Shown here: in pieces, positions 1-11,540 of the stretch
Numbering within the stretch: position 1 is the stretch's first letter
Layout: each line of letters starts with the position of its first letter
Source: Alnus glutinosa
Taxonomy: Eukaryota; Streptophyta; Magnoliopsida; Fagales; Betulaceae
Assembly: GCF_958979055.1 (NCBI RefSeq)
Contig: NC_084898.1
Location: forward strand, 4,040,001-4,104,000
Direction of reading: 5' to 3'
Length of the DNA stretch: 64,000 nucleotides
Program-made: the position numbers and the translations under genes
The notes under the pieces: model-generated
The model's input: only the letters and a program-made list of their open reading frames with translations
What the model was told of the DNA's origin: nothing
Database searches by the model: none

Positions 1-188
1 GAGATATATCAGTATGTGATTTATATATATAGTTTAAAAATGCATGTGAGAATCACATTTTCTAAAGGCATATATCACATGCTCTGTCAATCATATATAT
101 GCACGAATGTACACCCCTACTTACAATACGTACTTCAAATTGAAACCATATGAGTGATAGAAATAATAAAGGTCCTTATTGATTAAGT
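1..188. other. AT-rich flank, no gene seen
   Basis: AT-rich sequence with short ATAT runs. I see no coding or repeat structure that I can name. Confidence 0.5.
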
Positions 189-467
189 TTTCGTTTGGTT
201 TAACAGTTTAAAAACGTACGGTTTGAAAAAAATAATGATTTAAAAAATGTAGGTCAAATAGTAATTTTAAAATGTTGTCAATAAAAAGGCTGTCAAGTAT
301 TTAGTAAAATCACAGTTCAACTTTTAAAATCGCGTGTTTTCAAAAATGTATCCTCTTACCTTGCCTGTTGTGAGAAAACATGAATTTTTTTACATTTTGA
401 ATCCGTCTTTTTATAAAATGCATACCCAAACAGTATACTTTTGGTTTAAAAATGCTTACTATACCTA

Positions 468-872
468 TGTTAGGATAGTTTTCGATACGGTGTGAACGGC
501 ACGTTCTTCGATGTCTTCACATTCCTAAGAAAACTGCAAAACAATTAAAATTAAGAGACCATTCCGAGGATTTCACTCCATGCCTAAGTAAGTTTCTGAG
601 ATAAAAGTATATATTATGCATCAAATATTCAGTCTGAAGTATATACCTGAGGTATGGGCCTATTTATAGGCAAAAAGGTGGAGTCAAACCTGAATTAGGT
701 TTTCTACTCCCACTTAACCTATGAGTGCCTAAAGTTCAATCTGGTATGGGAGTCTGATTGCCATTCAACTAAGAGTTGGACTGTTGAACAGATTCTTCAA
801 TAAGTCCTTATTAGACCCGGATTGGGACTATTACCCCAATTCCATTGGTGTGAGATTATTACCAATAGTTCC
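468..872 (-). repeat. 3' LTR of the old non-autonomous element
   Basis: On the plus strand it begins TGTTAGGATAG. It shares with the 34950 family, in reverse orientation, the block GGCCTATTTATAGGC, the phrase GGTGGAGTCAAACCTG and the terminus GGTGTGAACGGCACGTTCTT. The inner border near 872 is diverged and approximate; a poly-C run follows at about 875-890. Confidence 0.75.
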
Positions 873-1185
873 CTTCCCCCCCCCCCCCCCAAAAGAAAAA
901 TTCCCTTATCCGAGGCATGCTCAGATAATGTGAATTTTATGTTTCGAAAAATTCGAGCCTTGGCTTGTTTCTAGGCTTGAACAATCTTTAGTTTCCTACC
1001 TTCGCATGTCTCGGGTCTAATGTTGCCAAGGGTGGTGCTCCTTAGTGAACTTTGTAATCATCTCCCAGTAATGAGTGAAAGAGCTTTTTCCTGTAATGTC
1101 TTCCGAAATTGTGTGATACCTTTGTGATTTATGCAATCAAACATATTAATGCACAACATAATATATGTACCCCTCATAGCCTGGG

Positions 1186-1432
1186 TTAAACCTGAAAACT
1201 GAAGGTTTTCTCCCTGTCTTGTTTTCTCTGCAGGGTTGTCTCCCTATCTACGAGGTAGCTCCCTTGTACCTGTAAATCTGTAACTTGAAAACCGAGGGTT
1301 GTCTCCCTTATTTTTGATAGGGTTGTCTCACTACCTTGTTTGCTTTGCAGGGTTTGCCTTAGGGTTTTCTCCATGTTTCCTTATTTTTAATAGGGTTGTC
1401 TCCTTGCATTATTTTTTATAGGGTTGTCTCCT

Positions 1433-1464
<32 letters not shown>

Positions 1465-1990
1465 CTGTAGGGTTGTCTCCTTGGATTTGCCTTAGCGTTT
1501 TCTCCATGTCTCCTTGTTTTTAATAGAGTTGTCTCACTGCCTTGTTTTTTTATAGGGTTGTCTCAGTGCCTTGTTTTTAATAGGTTTGTCTCATTGCCTT
1601 GTGTTTTTCTGCAGGGTTGTCTCCTAGGATTTGACTTAGGTTGTCTCCCTGCCTTGTTTTTGATAAGATTGTCTCTCGACCTTGTTTTCTCTGTAGGATT
1701 GTATCCCTGGATTTGCCTTAGGGTTTTCTCCCTATCTCCTTGTTTTTAATAGGGTTGTCTCCCTACATTGTTTTCTCTACAAGGTTGTCTCCCTAGATTT
1801 GCCTTAGAGTTTTCTCATTGTCTCTTTATTTTTAATAGGGTTTTGTCTCCTTGCCTTGTTTTCTCTATAAGGTTGTCTCCTTGGATTTGCCCTTAGGGTT
1901 TTACCCCTTTCTTATTTTCTCTGCAGGGTTTTCTCCCTAAATTTACCTCAAGGTTGTCTCCTTGCCCTTGGGGGTTTTCCTTGTTTCTCC
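1186..1990 (-). repeat. Degenerate tandem array inside the old LTR element
   Basis: About 20 irregular copies of a short module with core AGGGTTGTCTCC on the plus strand (GGAGACAACCCT on the minus strand), alternating with CCTTGTTTTTAATAGGG and CCTTAGGGTTTTCTCC. A poly-T tract interrupts it at about 1439-1464. Open frames here are low-complexity and not genes. A single-copy relative, GGGAGAAAACCCTAAGG, lies beside the array of the young family member near 36880. Confidence 0.8.
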
Positions 1991-2097
1991 CCCTACCCCC
2001 GTCGGCGAAGAGGTTGCTAGAAAATGAGATGTTTTGAGAAGGTGGTGTTCCTCTAAGTCTTGATCTAAGTGGCCTGCCAATGGGCTTTTGTTTTCTT

Positions 2098-2436
2098 TTA
2101 GCCAGTCAAGACGAGAGAGGTTAGAAAACTTGTCTCACATGCTCGGTGAATACTAGCACCGACTTGGTGTGCGTGAATACGAATATGTGGCCATCGAACA
2201 TAAATCTTTGTATAATTGAGGGAGATGAACATTGATTTGGTGAGTGAATGTAGATCTGTTATAGTTGGATGCAGATTTGTAATGCGTAAACACATATTTG
2301 CGTGGATCTGTACAAATCTGTTATACATGAGTTTTGGATTTGCTATCTGCGCATGGGGATCGTTCCAAGTCCTCGCATCATCTTGAATAGTCCCAGTTCT
2401 TCTAGCATTTTTTGAACGCATGTTCATCACCATCAT
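2098..2436 (-). pseudogene. gag-start remnant of the old LTR element
   Basis: A minus-strand frame starts just after the primer-binding region with MMVMNMRS, matching MVMNTRSG at the same place in the young element (35497). After about 20 residues the similarity is lost. An A-rich stretch (poly-T at 2438-2461 on plus) lies between primer site and start in both copies. No nucleocapsid or protease motif is visible, so I treat it as a dead gag leader. Confidence 0.5.
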
Positions 2437-2781
2437 TGATTTTTTTTTTTTTTTTTTTTTTGTATGATAAACGAATAATCGTTCCACAGATGGTTCCAAA
2501 CTGTTAGGACAGTTTCTGGTACGATGTGAACGACTTGTTCTTTGGTGTTCTTCACGTTCTCAAGAAAATTGCAAAACAACTAAAATTAAGATACCCTTCT
2601 AGGGATCTCACTCTGATGCCTAAGTCAATCTTTAAGTGAAAAGTATATAATATGCATAAAATATTTAGTCTGAAGTTTATACTTGGGTTATGAACTTATT
2701 TATAGGCTAAGAGGTGGAGTCAAACCTGAATTCACTAGAAAAAAAAAAAAAAAAAAAAAAAAAAGACAATTATGGACGGTT

Positions 2782-5769
2782 TGAAATACCCCAGATTTTA
2801 AGACAGAGCGTCTTAAATAGAATTTAAGATCTATGGTGATCAATTCACGCTTGTAATTGCTCGATCGACATTATTTTGATAATTGCCTATTAATGCGTCA
2901 CTTGTTTTTAATTGATTAAAAGACAAACCTAAATATTTACTGAATTAGTTGGAATAATAATATTCCTAATATTATTATATGAAAATATTATTGTGAAATA
3001 TTTATTGTACAATTGTTTTGGCCTAATATTATTCAGTGTAATAATATTATCAGTGTAATAATGTTATTCAAAAATTAGCATTAATTATGAAACGAACTGG
3101 GCTCAAAACAGATTTAAAATTATATCCTAGTGAGAAATTAAAATGATAAGGACCTAATGTAAAAATACCTGCAGATTAACTTCATCTGTACCGATATCTT
3201 TGAGGAGATTTGATGCAATCATTCTTGGACAGTGCATCTCCCCTGAACAATTGCGTCATCTTCGGTGACTCACCCATACAGTTCATAATTCACAACTTGC
3301 TGCCCACGCCTCTTATGCCTATATAACTGATTGCCTTCTCTTTAGGAAAAACTCGCACCTCTCAGTATATCACTGAGCTATTCCTTCTTCCTTTCTCCTT
3401 CTTCTCTTTACTCATTTCTTCTCTTCTCCATCCGAGTCTTCGATAAGGAGATGATCGTTGGGGAGAAGGGAGGATCAGGGAGAGAGAGATGAAAGGCAGA
3501 GACAAAAGCTACAGAGAGAAGAGACCCGATCCTTTTTCCCCTTTATCATTCTTTCTTCTCCTTCTTTTCTGTTATTCTTTTTGCTCTTCTTAGACCAAGA
3601 GACCCGAGAGAGAGGGAAGCCAACTGAGGAGAGAGAGACCTGGAGAGAGTGAATCAGAGAGGGAGAACTGAGAGAGAAGAGACCACCGAAGGTCCGATTT
3701 CCGGTGGTCGTTGCTCGAGAAACTGACAGAGAGAGGAGAGGACCCAGAACCGAAACCCGTCAAACCCAGCAGAAACCTGACCATCCGACGAGACCCAAAC
3801 CTGATCCTCCATGGGTCGTCGCCAGTGACGGTCCCAATAGCGGTTTCCGGCGGTTCTGGCCGGAAATCGGCGACTTCTAGTGGCAATTTTTCCGCTGAAT
3901 TTCTTCAGCCTTAAAACAGAAATTCCTGATGAGTTATTGTGGATTTTTGCTGTGTATTTGGATTTAATGTGTATTGACCCGATTGTGTGTATTTTTGGGT
4001 AGAACCCGTGTGTGTGTGTGTGTGGTGTTTTTCCCCTGTGTTGAGTCCCTTGAACGGTTGGGTTTGTGGGTAAATTAGAATGGATTTTTGTTGGGTTTAT
4101 TGATGATTTTGAGTTGTATTGGTCATGGCCATGTGTACGTGTTACGGCTTTGGGGTGGATTTTCTGTGTTTGGGGTTGTCTGGCTGTGGTCTGTGTGTAG
4201 CTTGATCATTTGATTTGGGTGTGTTTCCCCTGTTTTTCCTTTGATCGGCCGAATACTGCGATGTTGGGGAGGTTGGCCGTGTGATGTGGTGTTTTTGGTT
4301 GTTAATCTTTGAGTATTCCAGTGGTGATGGATTTGGGAATTGATTTTGGGTATTTATGGGTTTGTGGTTGGATGGTGATTGAGTTGTAGCTTTGAAGTTG
4401 GCCGGATGGGATATTTTATGGAGCATTGAGATTGAATTTCTGTTTTGAACTGATTGTGGCTGTGTGTTTGTGATTTTGGGTCTTAACCGGTCTGTTACGA
4501 TGGTATTGTGAATATTGGGTGATTTGGTTATGTCTAGAATTGGGTATTTTGGTAATTGTCTTATTAAAGTATATTATGTTTATAATTTTAACCAATATTG
4601 GGTGTTTAAATAATATGTGAAATGATATCGAAAATTGATAATTTCTTGAGAAAGAGTTTTGATATTGGGAATTAACGTCAAGACAAACATATTATGTTAA
4701 GTGGCTTTCCAAACTAAAAAGATTAAGTACGAAGATGAGCCTATAACTAATATTTACAAGTAATGATGTTAACACTTCGTATGTAAAAATATCTTTATTG
4801 CATAGAATGAACTATTATGAGAACTGCACCAAAAGGCTGTAAGTATCTCTATACTTACTGAGGACGAAGCTGGTGGATTTTTCATAATATTGTGTTTACT
4901 GCCTTATTTAATTTGGTTGTGCATGTGAATTTACATGTTTTCTATTTTAACTAAACTGGTTAATAACAAAGCTGGTATGCAGCTGGGGTGTTGATGGCTG
5001 CCAGTGGGACCTTTTGCTTCCGTGACACTTAATAAATAAACGGGTTATGACCTTTGGCTCATAGTCTGCTGAGACCTTTGGATTCTAGTAACAAACAAAT
5101 AAGCTATAAGGGAGGGGAACCGTTGGCTTCCACAACAAGATAATCCGGACCGTTGGTTCCATCATGAAAGGAGTGCAAAAGATAATAATTAAACCTTGCA
5201 TTTAAAACTGTCATATTACTGTTTTTATAGTTACGTATATATTCAATCTATGACTGTGATTAGCTACCATGGATCATATATTGCATATATACGTGACTAT
5301 AAAGTCATATCTGCATTGTGTTGCCTTTATTAAATAAATCAGCATTCATATTATTATGGGAAACAGTGGACTCACTTAGGTTGTTTTGTGTTTTTATTTA
5401 TATATATACACATTGGTGCAGGTTTATAGACAAAGATTAGAGCTCGAATGGTCTTCAAGTTAAAGATACATAGTTTGTATTTTGTTTGTAGTCTTCTGTG
5501 TTTATAACATTTTATGTTGACAAGATTGCTAATAATTTCCATGTATTCTCTTGTATCAGTATGGACACCTGTTTCCATGTATTTGTTCTAAGTATTTTCT
5601 AATGAATGTCTAGAGGTATTTAATTTAGAAGCTCTGATGTGTTATTTAATTCAAGCCTGTTGGATAAATTATATTCCGCTACCAATTTATAACTCTGATG
5701 TTGTAGTAATGTCACGTGGAAATCGAAAAATTTTCACTTACGCCTTTTTGTAAAAGGCGGGGCGTTACA
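2782..5769 (+). mobile_element. Solo-LTR-like insertion (~3 kb) inside the CACTA element
   Basis: It begins TGAAATACCCCAG and ends GGCGGGGCGTTACA, so the ends form a short imperfect inverted repeat of TG..CCCC / GGGG..CA type. The duplication CGGTT flanks it (2777-2781 and 5770-5774), and CACTA subterminal sequence resumes on both sides. It has a TATA-like box, a long pyrimidine/purine-rich tract at 3380-3700 and GT-rich sequence at 3980-4520, but no second LTR, gag or pol. A solo LTR of a large Ty3-type element fits best; I cannot name the family. Frames inside (for example 3458-3914 and 4142-4426) are composition-driven. Confidence 0.7.
3320..3326 (+). promoter_or_regulatory. TATA-like box of the solo LTR
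   Basis: TATATAA lies 30-40 bp before a CT-rich run with ACTCGCACCTCTCAG, as expected for a U3/R boundary. It is inferred from position only. Confidence 0.4.
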
Positions 5770-5774
5770 CGGTT

Positions 5775-6130
5775 TTTTTTAGATGATTTCTAAAATTGTC
5801 TAGAATTAAACTTTTACAGACGACTTTTAAACAACCTCTGTAAATAAATAAATATGGACGGTTTGAGTAAACCGTCCATAAATGTACAGACGATTTTGAT
5901 CAAATCGTCTATAAATTTATAGAAGGTTTGGAACAAACTGTCTGGAATTATTGATATTAAAAAAAAAATGGTGACAAAAATCGCATGGATTATATATATA
6001 AATATATATATATATATTAATTATGGACTGTCTGAAAAAAACCGTCCGGAAATGTAACTTTTCAGACGGTTTGGAACAAACCTTTTGGAAATTCATAGGG
6101 TAATCAAACAACGCGGATCAACACCTTGAG
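5775..6130. repeat. CACTA subterminal repeats
   Basis: At least six copies, in both orientations, of an 8-10 bp motif around GACGGTTTG / CAAACCGTC (variants AGACGATTTTG and CCGTCCATAAATG). Such clusters serve as transposase-binding sites in CACTA elements. A small TATA run sits at 5993-6017. Confidence 0.7.
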
Positions 6131-7581
6131 CCGTAGATTGAAACACTATCGATGGCTTAAACGCGTCTAAAAAACATGACGCGGATTGAGAAGGAGCAAA
6201 ATGTGAACCTAGCCCCTCTAGCTGAACCCCACATCGCATATTCACCAAGCAAAGAAGGCGTACAACCCCTCTGAACCCCACATCGCACATGTGAACCCCA
6301 GCCGGCCGAACGACAGCCCTGAGGCTTTGCTATTCAATGACTTTTTTATTTGTATTGGATCAAAAGGGTCTTTTCTTTCTGGGTTCATTGAATCACACGG
6401 GCAACGGGATTTGGACAAAACGGCTGGATTGGGACGACGGGAGAGAATGCCGAAGATGGAGTGTCGGATCTGTCAAACCCACGCTCGGCCTCTCTCTGGC
6501 CGGATACAGAGAGATCCGGCCAGAATACTGCATATTCCGGCCGGTTCTGTCTTCCTCTCTCTTCCTCTCTCTTTCTCCGTCGCCGTCCAGATATCTCTGT
6601 TCCTCTCTCCTTCTCTGTCGCTGGCTGGTGTGCGTGGTGGACGGTTTAAAACCATCCAGAATTTGCTTCTTCTTTTTTTTCGTAGTGATTAGATTTTTTA
6701 TTCTCACTTAACCTATGAGTGTCTAGAGTTTGATTTGGTCTGGGAGTCCTATCCTCATTTAATTGGGAGTTGAATTGTTGACCAGACTCTTTAAGGAATT
6801 CTTATTGGACCCGAATTGAGACTACTTCACCAATTCAACTTCAAATATGATTATTCTTAACAACCTAAAAAATCACAAACCAAATGCACCTAAAGACGTC
6901 TTTCTTTTCTTATTTAATTTGCTAGGCTCAACATTAGTGACATAAGCCAAGCCAATTTACGAATCAACGAAAAATCTAATTAATACTTTGAGACGTAAAA
7001 TGAATACTTCCCAGTACTTTCTACCCAGATATAAGGTTAAGTAAAGATTAATTAGAAATATTAAAAAATTGATCACCATCTAATTAATCTTTTTAAAAAA
7101 GTAAAATGAAGAAAGGAAGTTGCCAAACGGGACCTCAACAATCTTTACGTAATACCCCAATATCCCTCGTATTCCTTTTGAAATGAAGGAAGAATTTCCA
7201 GCTTAGGTGCCAACTTTCCAAGAAGAGTCGTGGAGTACTTTATTAAAGAGACTTGTGCTATCAAGGGAGACGTACATACTTTTATGATCAACTTTGGCAT
7301 GTATACGAGCCGAGCTCGGGCGAGTAGTGGTTGTCTGAGCTCGGCTCGTTTAGAATGTTCATTAGCTCGAGCTGCTAGAGCTCGAGTTCGTGACGAGTAT
7401 TGAATATTGAGCTTAGCTCGGCTCGTCAAGGGTAAATTATTGTCCAAGCTCGAGCTCTATTTTTTGACGAGCAGGCACTCGGCTCGCCCTGCTCGTGAGA
7501 ACATATTTCAGTATAACCTAAACCAAGGTAAGCCAACACCCAGAAGAACGAATAGCCTCATAATCTCAACATAAATCAAGC

Positions 7582-7880
7582 CTAAGAAAATCCTACGAAA
7601 TTAACATCAGTTTCAAGTTTACTCATGGTGGATATAACAAAATCGAAAGTAAGAGCTTGAGATTTACATTTTCTTGACAAATTCTCATACATTGTTTCAC
7701 CATTTTCTTCTTCTTCTTCTTCTTTCTTGATCTCGCATTGCACCTGGTCTCTCCTTGGGTTGTCTCGATCTCTCAATCTCTGAATCTCTCTCGCGTTCAG
7801 ATCTTGGCGGCAGGCGCAAGAGGAATGAAAATGAGAAGAAAAGAAATGGGAGAGGAGAGAGTGGGAGAAAGAATAGAAAG
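7582..7880 (-). pseudogene. Short unidentified coding-like fragment
   Basis: A minus-strand frame contains CACRQDLNAREIQRLRDRDN, a glutamate run and KLETDVNFVGF, with exon-like base composition. It lies inside the hAT-like element near its left end and is cut upstream by a MITE. I do not recognise the family. It could be a first-exon remnant of the element's own gene, or chance coding from CTTCTT repeats. Confidence 0.25.
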
Positions 7881-7893
7881 GGGACTCGGTGTG

Positions 7894-7965
7894 CAGGGGT
7901 GGAGCCACACTATGGCTTGGGGGGGCTTGGGCCCCCCCAAGCCAAAGGGCTCCCCCCTAAATATA

Positions 7966-8018
<53 letters not shown>

Positions 8019-8084
8019 TACCCCTATTCTTTAAAAATTTGTAGTTTTGGCCCCCCCAAAGCCTAAAAGCTGGCTCCGCCCCTG
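7894..8084. mobile_element. hAT-type MITE with perfect 8-bp TSD
   Basis: It begins CAGGGGTGGAGCCACA and ends TGGCTCCGCCCCTG, an inverted pair of the CAGGG class typical of hAT. The 8-bp duplication TCGGTGTG flanks it exactly (7886-7893 and 8085-8092). The middle contains GGGCCCCCCC and a (TA)n run at about 7960-8012. At 191 bp it is non-coding. Confidence 0.95.
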
Positions 8085-8626
8085 TCGGTGTGCGTGTTTT
8101 TCAGGCTGTAGCGTGACTAGGGAAGAGAAATTAGAGTCTTCTAGAAGACAAGGCATCAGGCCTGGCAGATCACATGGGGTGCACTGTGCACAGTGATGGA
8201 CTGATTGAGAACAATGAAAAGGCACCAAACATGGATGAGGGTGGCCCACGTGTAGTAAATTAACGCTTCATTGTACCTAATAGGAAAGGTGGTGGCAACA
8301 CAAATGGGAAATGCCCTCTCTCTTTTTTTTCTTTTTTTTTTTTTTGATTATATCAAACTCCTTTGCTTTCACTCAAATTAAGGAATTATAATATTCTATA
8401 TTGCATCCATCTACGAATTTTTTAAACAGGGTTTTTGAGAATTATTTGTTTACAATTAACAACACGTGTATAAATATGGCATTTGCTTGCAAGTTCTACG
8501 TAAAGAAATATTTTTAGAATTTTTTCTTTTATTTATTTATAATATGATCAAGATCTTTTGTACTTTTTAAACTACATTATTGAGAAAAAAAATTAAATCA
8601 AATGTGTTTGGTATCATTATTTTTTT

Positions 8627-8981
8627 AGTAATTCTAGATATCATACCTATATCTATTTTGTGTCATTCTAATAATAATATGGCTTTTAAAATCACAATTT
8701 GATGATAATTCAATAATGATCAATCACACAAGTAATGCTATAAGTCACTCTTTTGTCCCTCTAAAAATTATGTGGCTTTTAAAATCACCATTGTGTTTAT
8801 AATTAATCACTATTAAATTTTGATCAAATGCTAATTTTAAAAGCTATATTATTCTTGGAGGGACACGAGAGTGACAAAGGAGTAACTTCTAGAATTACTC
8901 TCAATCACACAATTGTGATTTTAAGTCATATCATTATTAGAGTGACCCAAAAGTGACATTGGTATGACATCTAGAATTACT
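8627..8981. mobile_element. Nested MITE pair with inverted arms
   Basis: The outer arms begin AGTAATTCTAGATATCATAC and end GTATGACATCTAGAATTACT. Inside lies a second inverted pair (about 8730-8908) built on AAGTCACTCTTTTGTCCCTC and GAGGGACACGAGAGTGACAA. Both are AT-rich and non-coding. Confidence 0.7.
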
Positions 8982-9079
8982 CCATTTTCTTGCACATCTT
9001 ATTATATGAATAATGATAACCATGCTTATTTGTTATTCTATACTTGAGCTAAAATAAGATATAAGTGTCCATCTAAATT

Positions 9080-9455
9080 ATGTGCTTAGAATCTTATATC
9101 ATACTTAAATTTAGTCAAATGAATCGTTAGATCATACCACCTATTGTTTTTAGAACATAGTACATTGTTAGATCATACTTAATCATACAATGATATAAAA
9201 TAAGTATTGTTGATATAATTATTACATTATATAATAAATATATAATGTGTCATATCACTTAAAAGTTAATATTATATAAATTAGTAGATCATATGATTAT
9301 ATCAAAATTATGTACTTATTGTATATAGTTATAATTTATAACCTAACATTTATAGTTTACAACTTTACATTACTATGAATTATATACTTATGAGTTAGAA
9401 TTCAAGAATTATGTAACAGTATATGACTATAATGTATAGTTATAGCATTATTGGC

Positions 9456-9542
<87 letters not shown>

Positions 9543-10150
9543 CACTTAATCATATCGCATATGAATCTTTATATTATACCCATATAAATTGTTAGATCAT
9601 ATTACATAATTTACATGATTAGATCATACTTAATCACTAATCAAATAAAATAAGTGTTGTTGTCTTATTGATATGAATGATGAATCCTATGTTTATTGTA
9701 TAACTTGCATTATATAATGAAGATACGCTATACCATATAATCAGTATATCACTTTACTTCTAAGATTTAGTATCATATAAATTGTTATATTAGTTATAAC
9801 TTATAACATAATCTTTATAGTTTATATTACTATAAATTGTATACTTATGAGTTAGGATTTAAGAATTATCTAACATTATGTGACTATAATTTGTAGTTAT
9901 GTTATGGCCTTGTAGGCTTATATATATATGAATTGTAACATACTTAATCATATTCATATGAAATGTTGGATCATGCTTAGTCAATAGTTATATAAAATAA
10001 GTGTTGTTGATATGAATCACATGATTATTACGTAATTTACATTATATAATGAAGATACATTGTGTCGTATCAGTATATCACCTAACTTCTAAAATTTAAT
10101 ATCATATAAATTGTTATATCATATGTTGATTCAACTACCATTAGATACTT
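9080..10150. repeat. Degenerate ~350-460 bp tandem repeat
   Basis: The phrases ATAAAATAAGTGTTGTTGAT (near 9194, 9646, 9993), TACTTATGAGTTAG (near 9388, 9845) and ATACTTAATCAT recur in order, giving two to three diverged copies. The AT content is very high and no coding is seen. Confidence 0.55.
9459..9538. repeat. (AT)n microsatellite
   Basis: About 40 uninterrupted AT dinucleotides. Confidence 0.95.
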
Positions 10151-11067
10151 AGTGGTTAGATCATTTAAGATATGACCATATGATTAACTTTTATCATTAA
10201 ATTACATATTATATAGATACTTATAGATATAATTATTTAATTATAGTTTATACCAATTAATTATTGTTACTTAATAATTAATATTCAATATATACATGTA
10301 CATATATACTATATAAAATCACAATGACTATTGTTAAATTGTTACTTAATAAGTAAGATACTATACTATATAAGTTATTTGTAATAATTAATATATACAT
10401 ATATTTATTAATAACTATGTATATTAATAAATATATACGAGTCGGGCTAATAAGCGAGCCAAGCCCTTATACGAGTATGTTCGCGAGCTTTAAACGAGCG
10501 AGCCAAGTTTTATACGGATATGTATCGTTTAATACTCGAGTATAGTTTTGTGTCCACGAATAATTCATTTAATAACCGAGTCGCGCACGAGCCGAACCTT
10601 ATCGAGCCGAGCCTGAACGAGCTCACGGGTAGCTTTGCTTCGTTTACATCCCTATTTGGTATTAAAGAGGACACAGTTGAAAGTGACGCCCAAATTATTT
10701 GTATCCTTCCAAAATCAAGTGAAGCTGCTTTATCAAATCCAATTTTCATGACAATCCCACCCTTTCATTTTTTATGTCTAAATGTTTAGCGAAAAATCTC
10801 ATGGAAGGAACAAATGCAAGCTTGATAATAAGTAAAATGTCTCTACATAGATTGACGATTGGCTATAATTTTCTGACCGAATTGTAGTTAATTTGGACAA
10901 CAAATGAGAAGAATTCTGATATAGTCCACTTGCTTGAATATATGTCCGAACAGCTTGAGGTATGAAGCTTGCACATTCAAACAAATAAACCCTATCGAGA
11001 CTTTCTTATTAACTATTTGATTAATTGCAATGCGACCAGAAAATTGCAGCCATTTCAATCTCTATTA

Positions 11068-11186
11068 TTTTTTTTTTTTTTTTTTTTTGACATGTCCACA
11101 TAAGAGGGGAGAGGGAGAATTTGAATTAGTGACCTCCGTTTTTTGAGGCGTAGTCCAAACCGATTGAGCTACCTCTTAGGAGACCG
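11068..11186 (-). mobile_element. tRNA-derived SINE with 10-bp TSD
   Basis: Minus-strand order: a head with TAGCTCAATCGGTT (A-box-like), then GGTCACTAATTCAAATTC (B-box-like), then CTCTTATGTGGACATGTC and a poly-A tail. The direct repeat ATCTCTATTA flanks it (11058-11067 and 11187-11196), as expected for target-primed insertion. Relatives lie at 18061-18160 and about 13788-13853. Confidence 0.85.
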
Positions 11187-11540
11187 ATCTCTATTAATTA
11201 ATACTAATTAATGAGAAGGTTACCTTAAGCATACCCGTCACTTCTTAGGCATAGATGCTTACTTTACCCTCATCTTTTAAAATTTGTTATTTACTCTTCC
11301 TATAATTTAAACAATTAAGGAAAAAAATGAAGAAAGAAAAAAAAAAAAAAAAAAAAAAAAAGCAATGATTGTTTGAATGGTACACCTGCTTTGAAGTGTG
11401 CTAAAAGTTGTTAAATTCTGGTAGCTTCTGTTATGATTTTTAGTCTCACATTATTAAAGTATAATTGTAATTACGTGTATATAAGTTTTTAGACATCTTT
11501 TTCCTAATTTTCAATGGTAAATTCTATTCAAAATTTGTAT

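Larger units (their letters stand above)
2733..6687. mobile_element. CACTA (En/Spm-type) DNA transposon, non-autonomous
   Basis: It starts CACTAGAAAAAA and ends TTTTTTTTCGTAGTG, the inverted CACTA terminus. It is flanked by the 3-bp duplication ATT (2730-2732 and 6688-6690), as CACTA elements produce. Subterminal repeats of the type GGACGGTTTG / AACCGTCC occur at both ends. No transposase frame is seen. Most of the interior (2782-5769) is a later insertion, so the original element was only about 1 kb. Confidence 0.9.
468..6862 (-). mobile_element. Old non-autonomous LTR retrotransposon (same family as 34950-37530)
   Basis: The element reads on the minus strand. LTR-like ends lie at 468-872 and at 2502-2732 plus 6691-6862; the second is split by a CACTA insertion. 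The 5-bp duplication ACCTA flanks the whole (463-467 and 6863-6867). Next to the inner end of the right LTR, the minus strand reads GTTTGGAACCATCTGTGGAA, the counterpart of the primer-binding region of the younger copy. The interior has a gag-start remnant and a tandem array but no reverse transcriptase or integrase, so it depended on a partner element. LTR divergence shows it is much older than the copy at 34950. Confidence 0.85.
2502..6862 (-). repeat. 5' LTR of the old element, split by CACTA
   Basis: Segments 2502-2732 and 6691-6862 join into one LTR. The join GAATT-AGATTTTTTATTC matches the uninterrupted GAATTAGGTTTTCTACTCC of the other LTR at about 703. The LTR ends TTAACA at 6862. Confidence 0.8.
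189..6892. mobile_element. Family-A MITE, copy 1, interrupted by nested LTR element
   Basis: The left part (about 189-462) starts with CGTTTGGTTT and continues with AT-rich sequence rich in TTTAAAA and ATTTTAAAATG. It resembles stretches at about 16411-16715, 18590-18885 and 42655-42960. The right end (about 6868-6892) reads AAAAATCACAAACCAAATG, the approximate inverse of the left end. The two parts are separated exactly by the LTR element with TSD ACCTA. This looks like a non-autonomous TIR transposon; the superfamily is not determined. Outer borders are approximate. Confidence 0.6.
7296..10654. mobile_element. hAT-like element with GAGCTCGGCTCG-rich ends
   Basis: The left end reads CATGTATACGAGCCGAGCTC. 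The right end, read inward, is GGGATGTAAACGAAGC followed by GAGCTCG/GGCTCGG clusters. Both subterminal regions (7310-7500 and 10440-10640) are dense in GAGCTCG and CGAGCC words. The flank TTTGG is repeated at both borders, and copy B at about 39040 shows the uninterrupted site AACTTTGGTATT. Much of the interior is AT-rich. No transposase is recognised; the family call is by end structure only. Confidence 0.65.
7085..11540. repeat. Duplicated block, copy A (split by hAT-like element)
   Basis: 7085-7295 and 10655-11540 resemble, in the same order and orientation, 38400-38620 and 38986-39530. Shared landmarks are TAGGTGCCAACTTT, AGAGTCGTGGAGT, CATCCTTCCAAAATCAAGT, TTTTCATGACAATCCCACCC, TAGCGAAAAATCTCATG and CTTTGAAGTGTGCTAAAA. 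No coding capacity is evident. It may be a segmental duplication near the two thaumatin genes, or two copies of an unclassified repeat. Confidence 0.7.

Noticed and set aside
3458..3914. Plus- and minus-strand frames in the solo LTR
   Set aside because: Purine/pyrimidine-rich leader sequence downstream of the LTR TATA box; no conserved motif.
6291..6711. Open frames on both strands near the CACTA right end
   Set aside because: Overlapping frames in CT-rich sequence (S, L, F / R, E) with no family likeness; no start context or introns.
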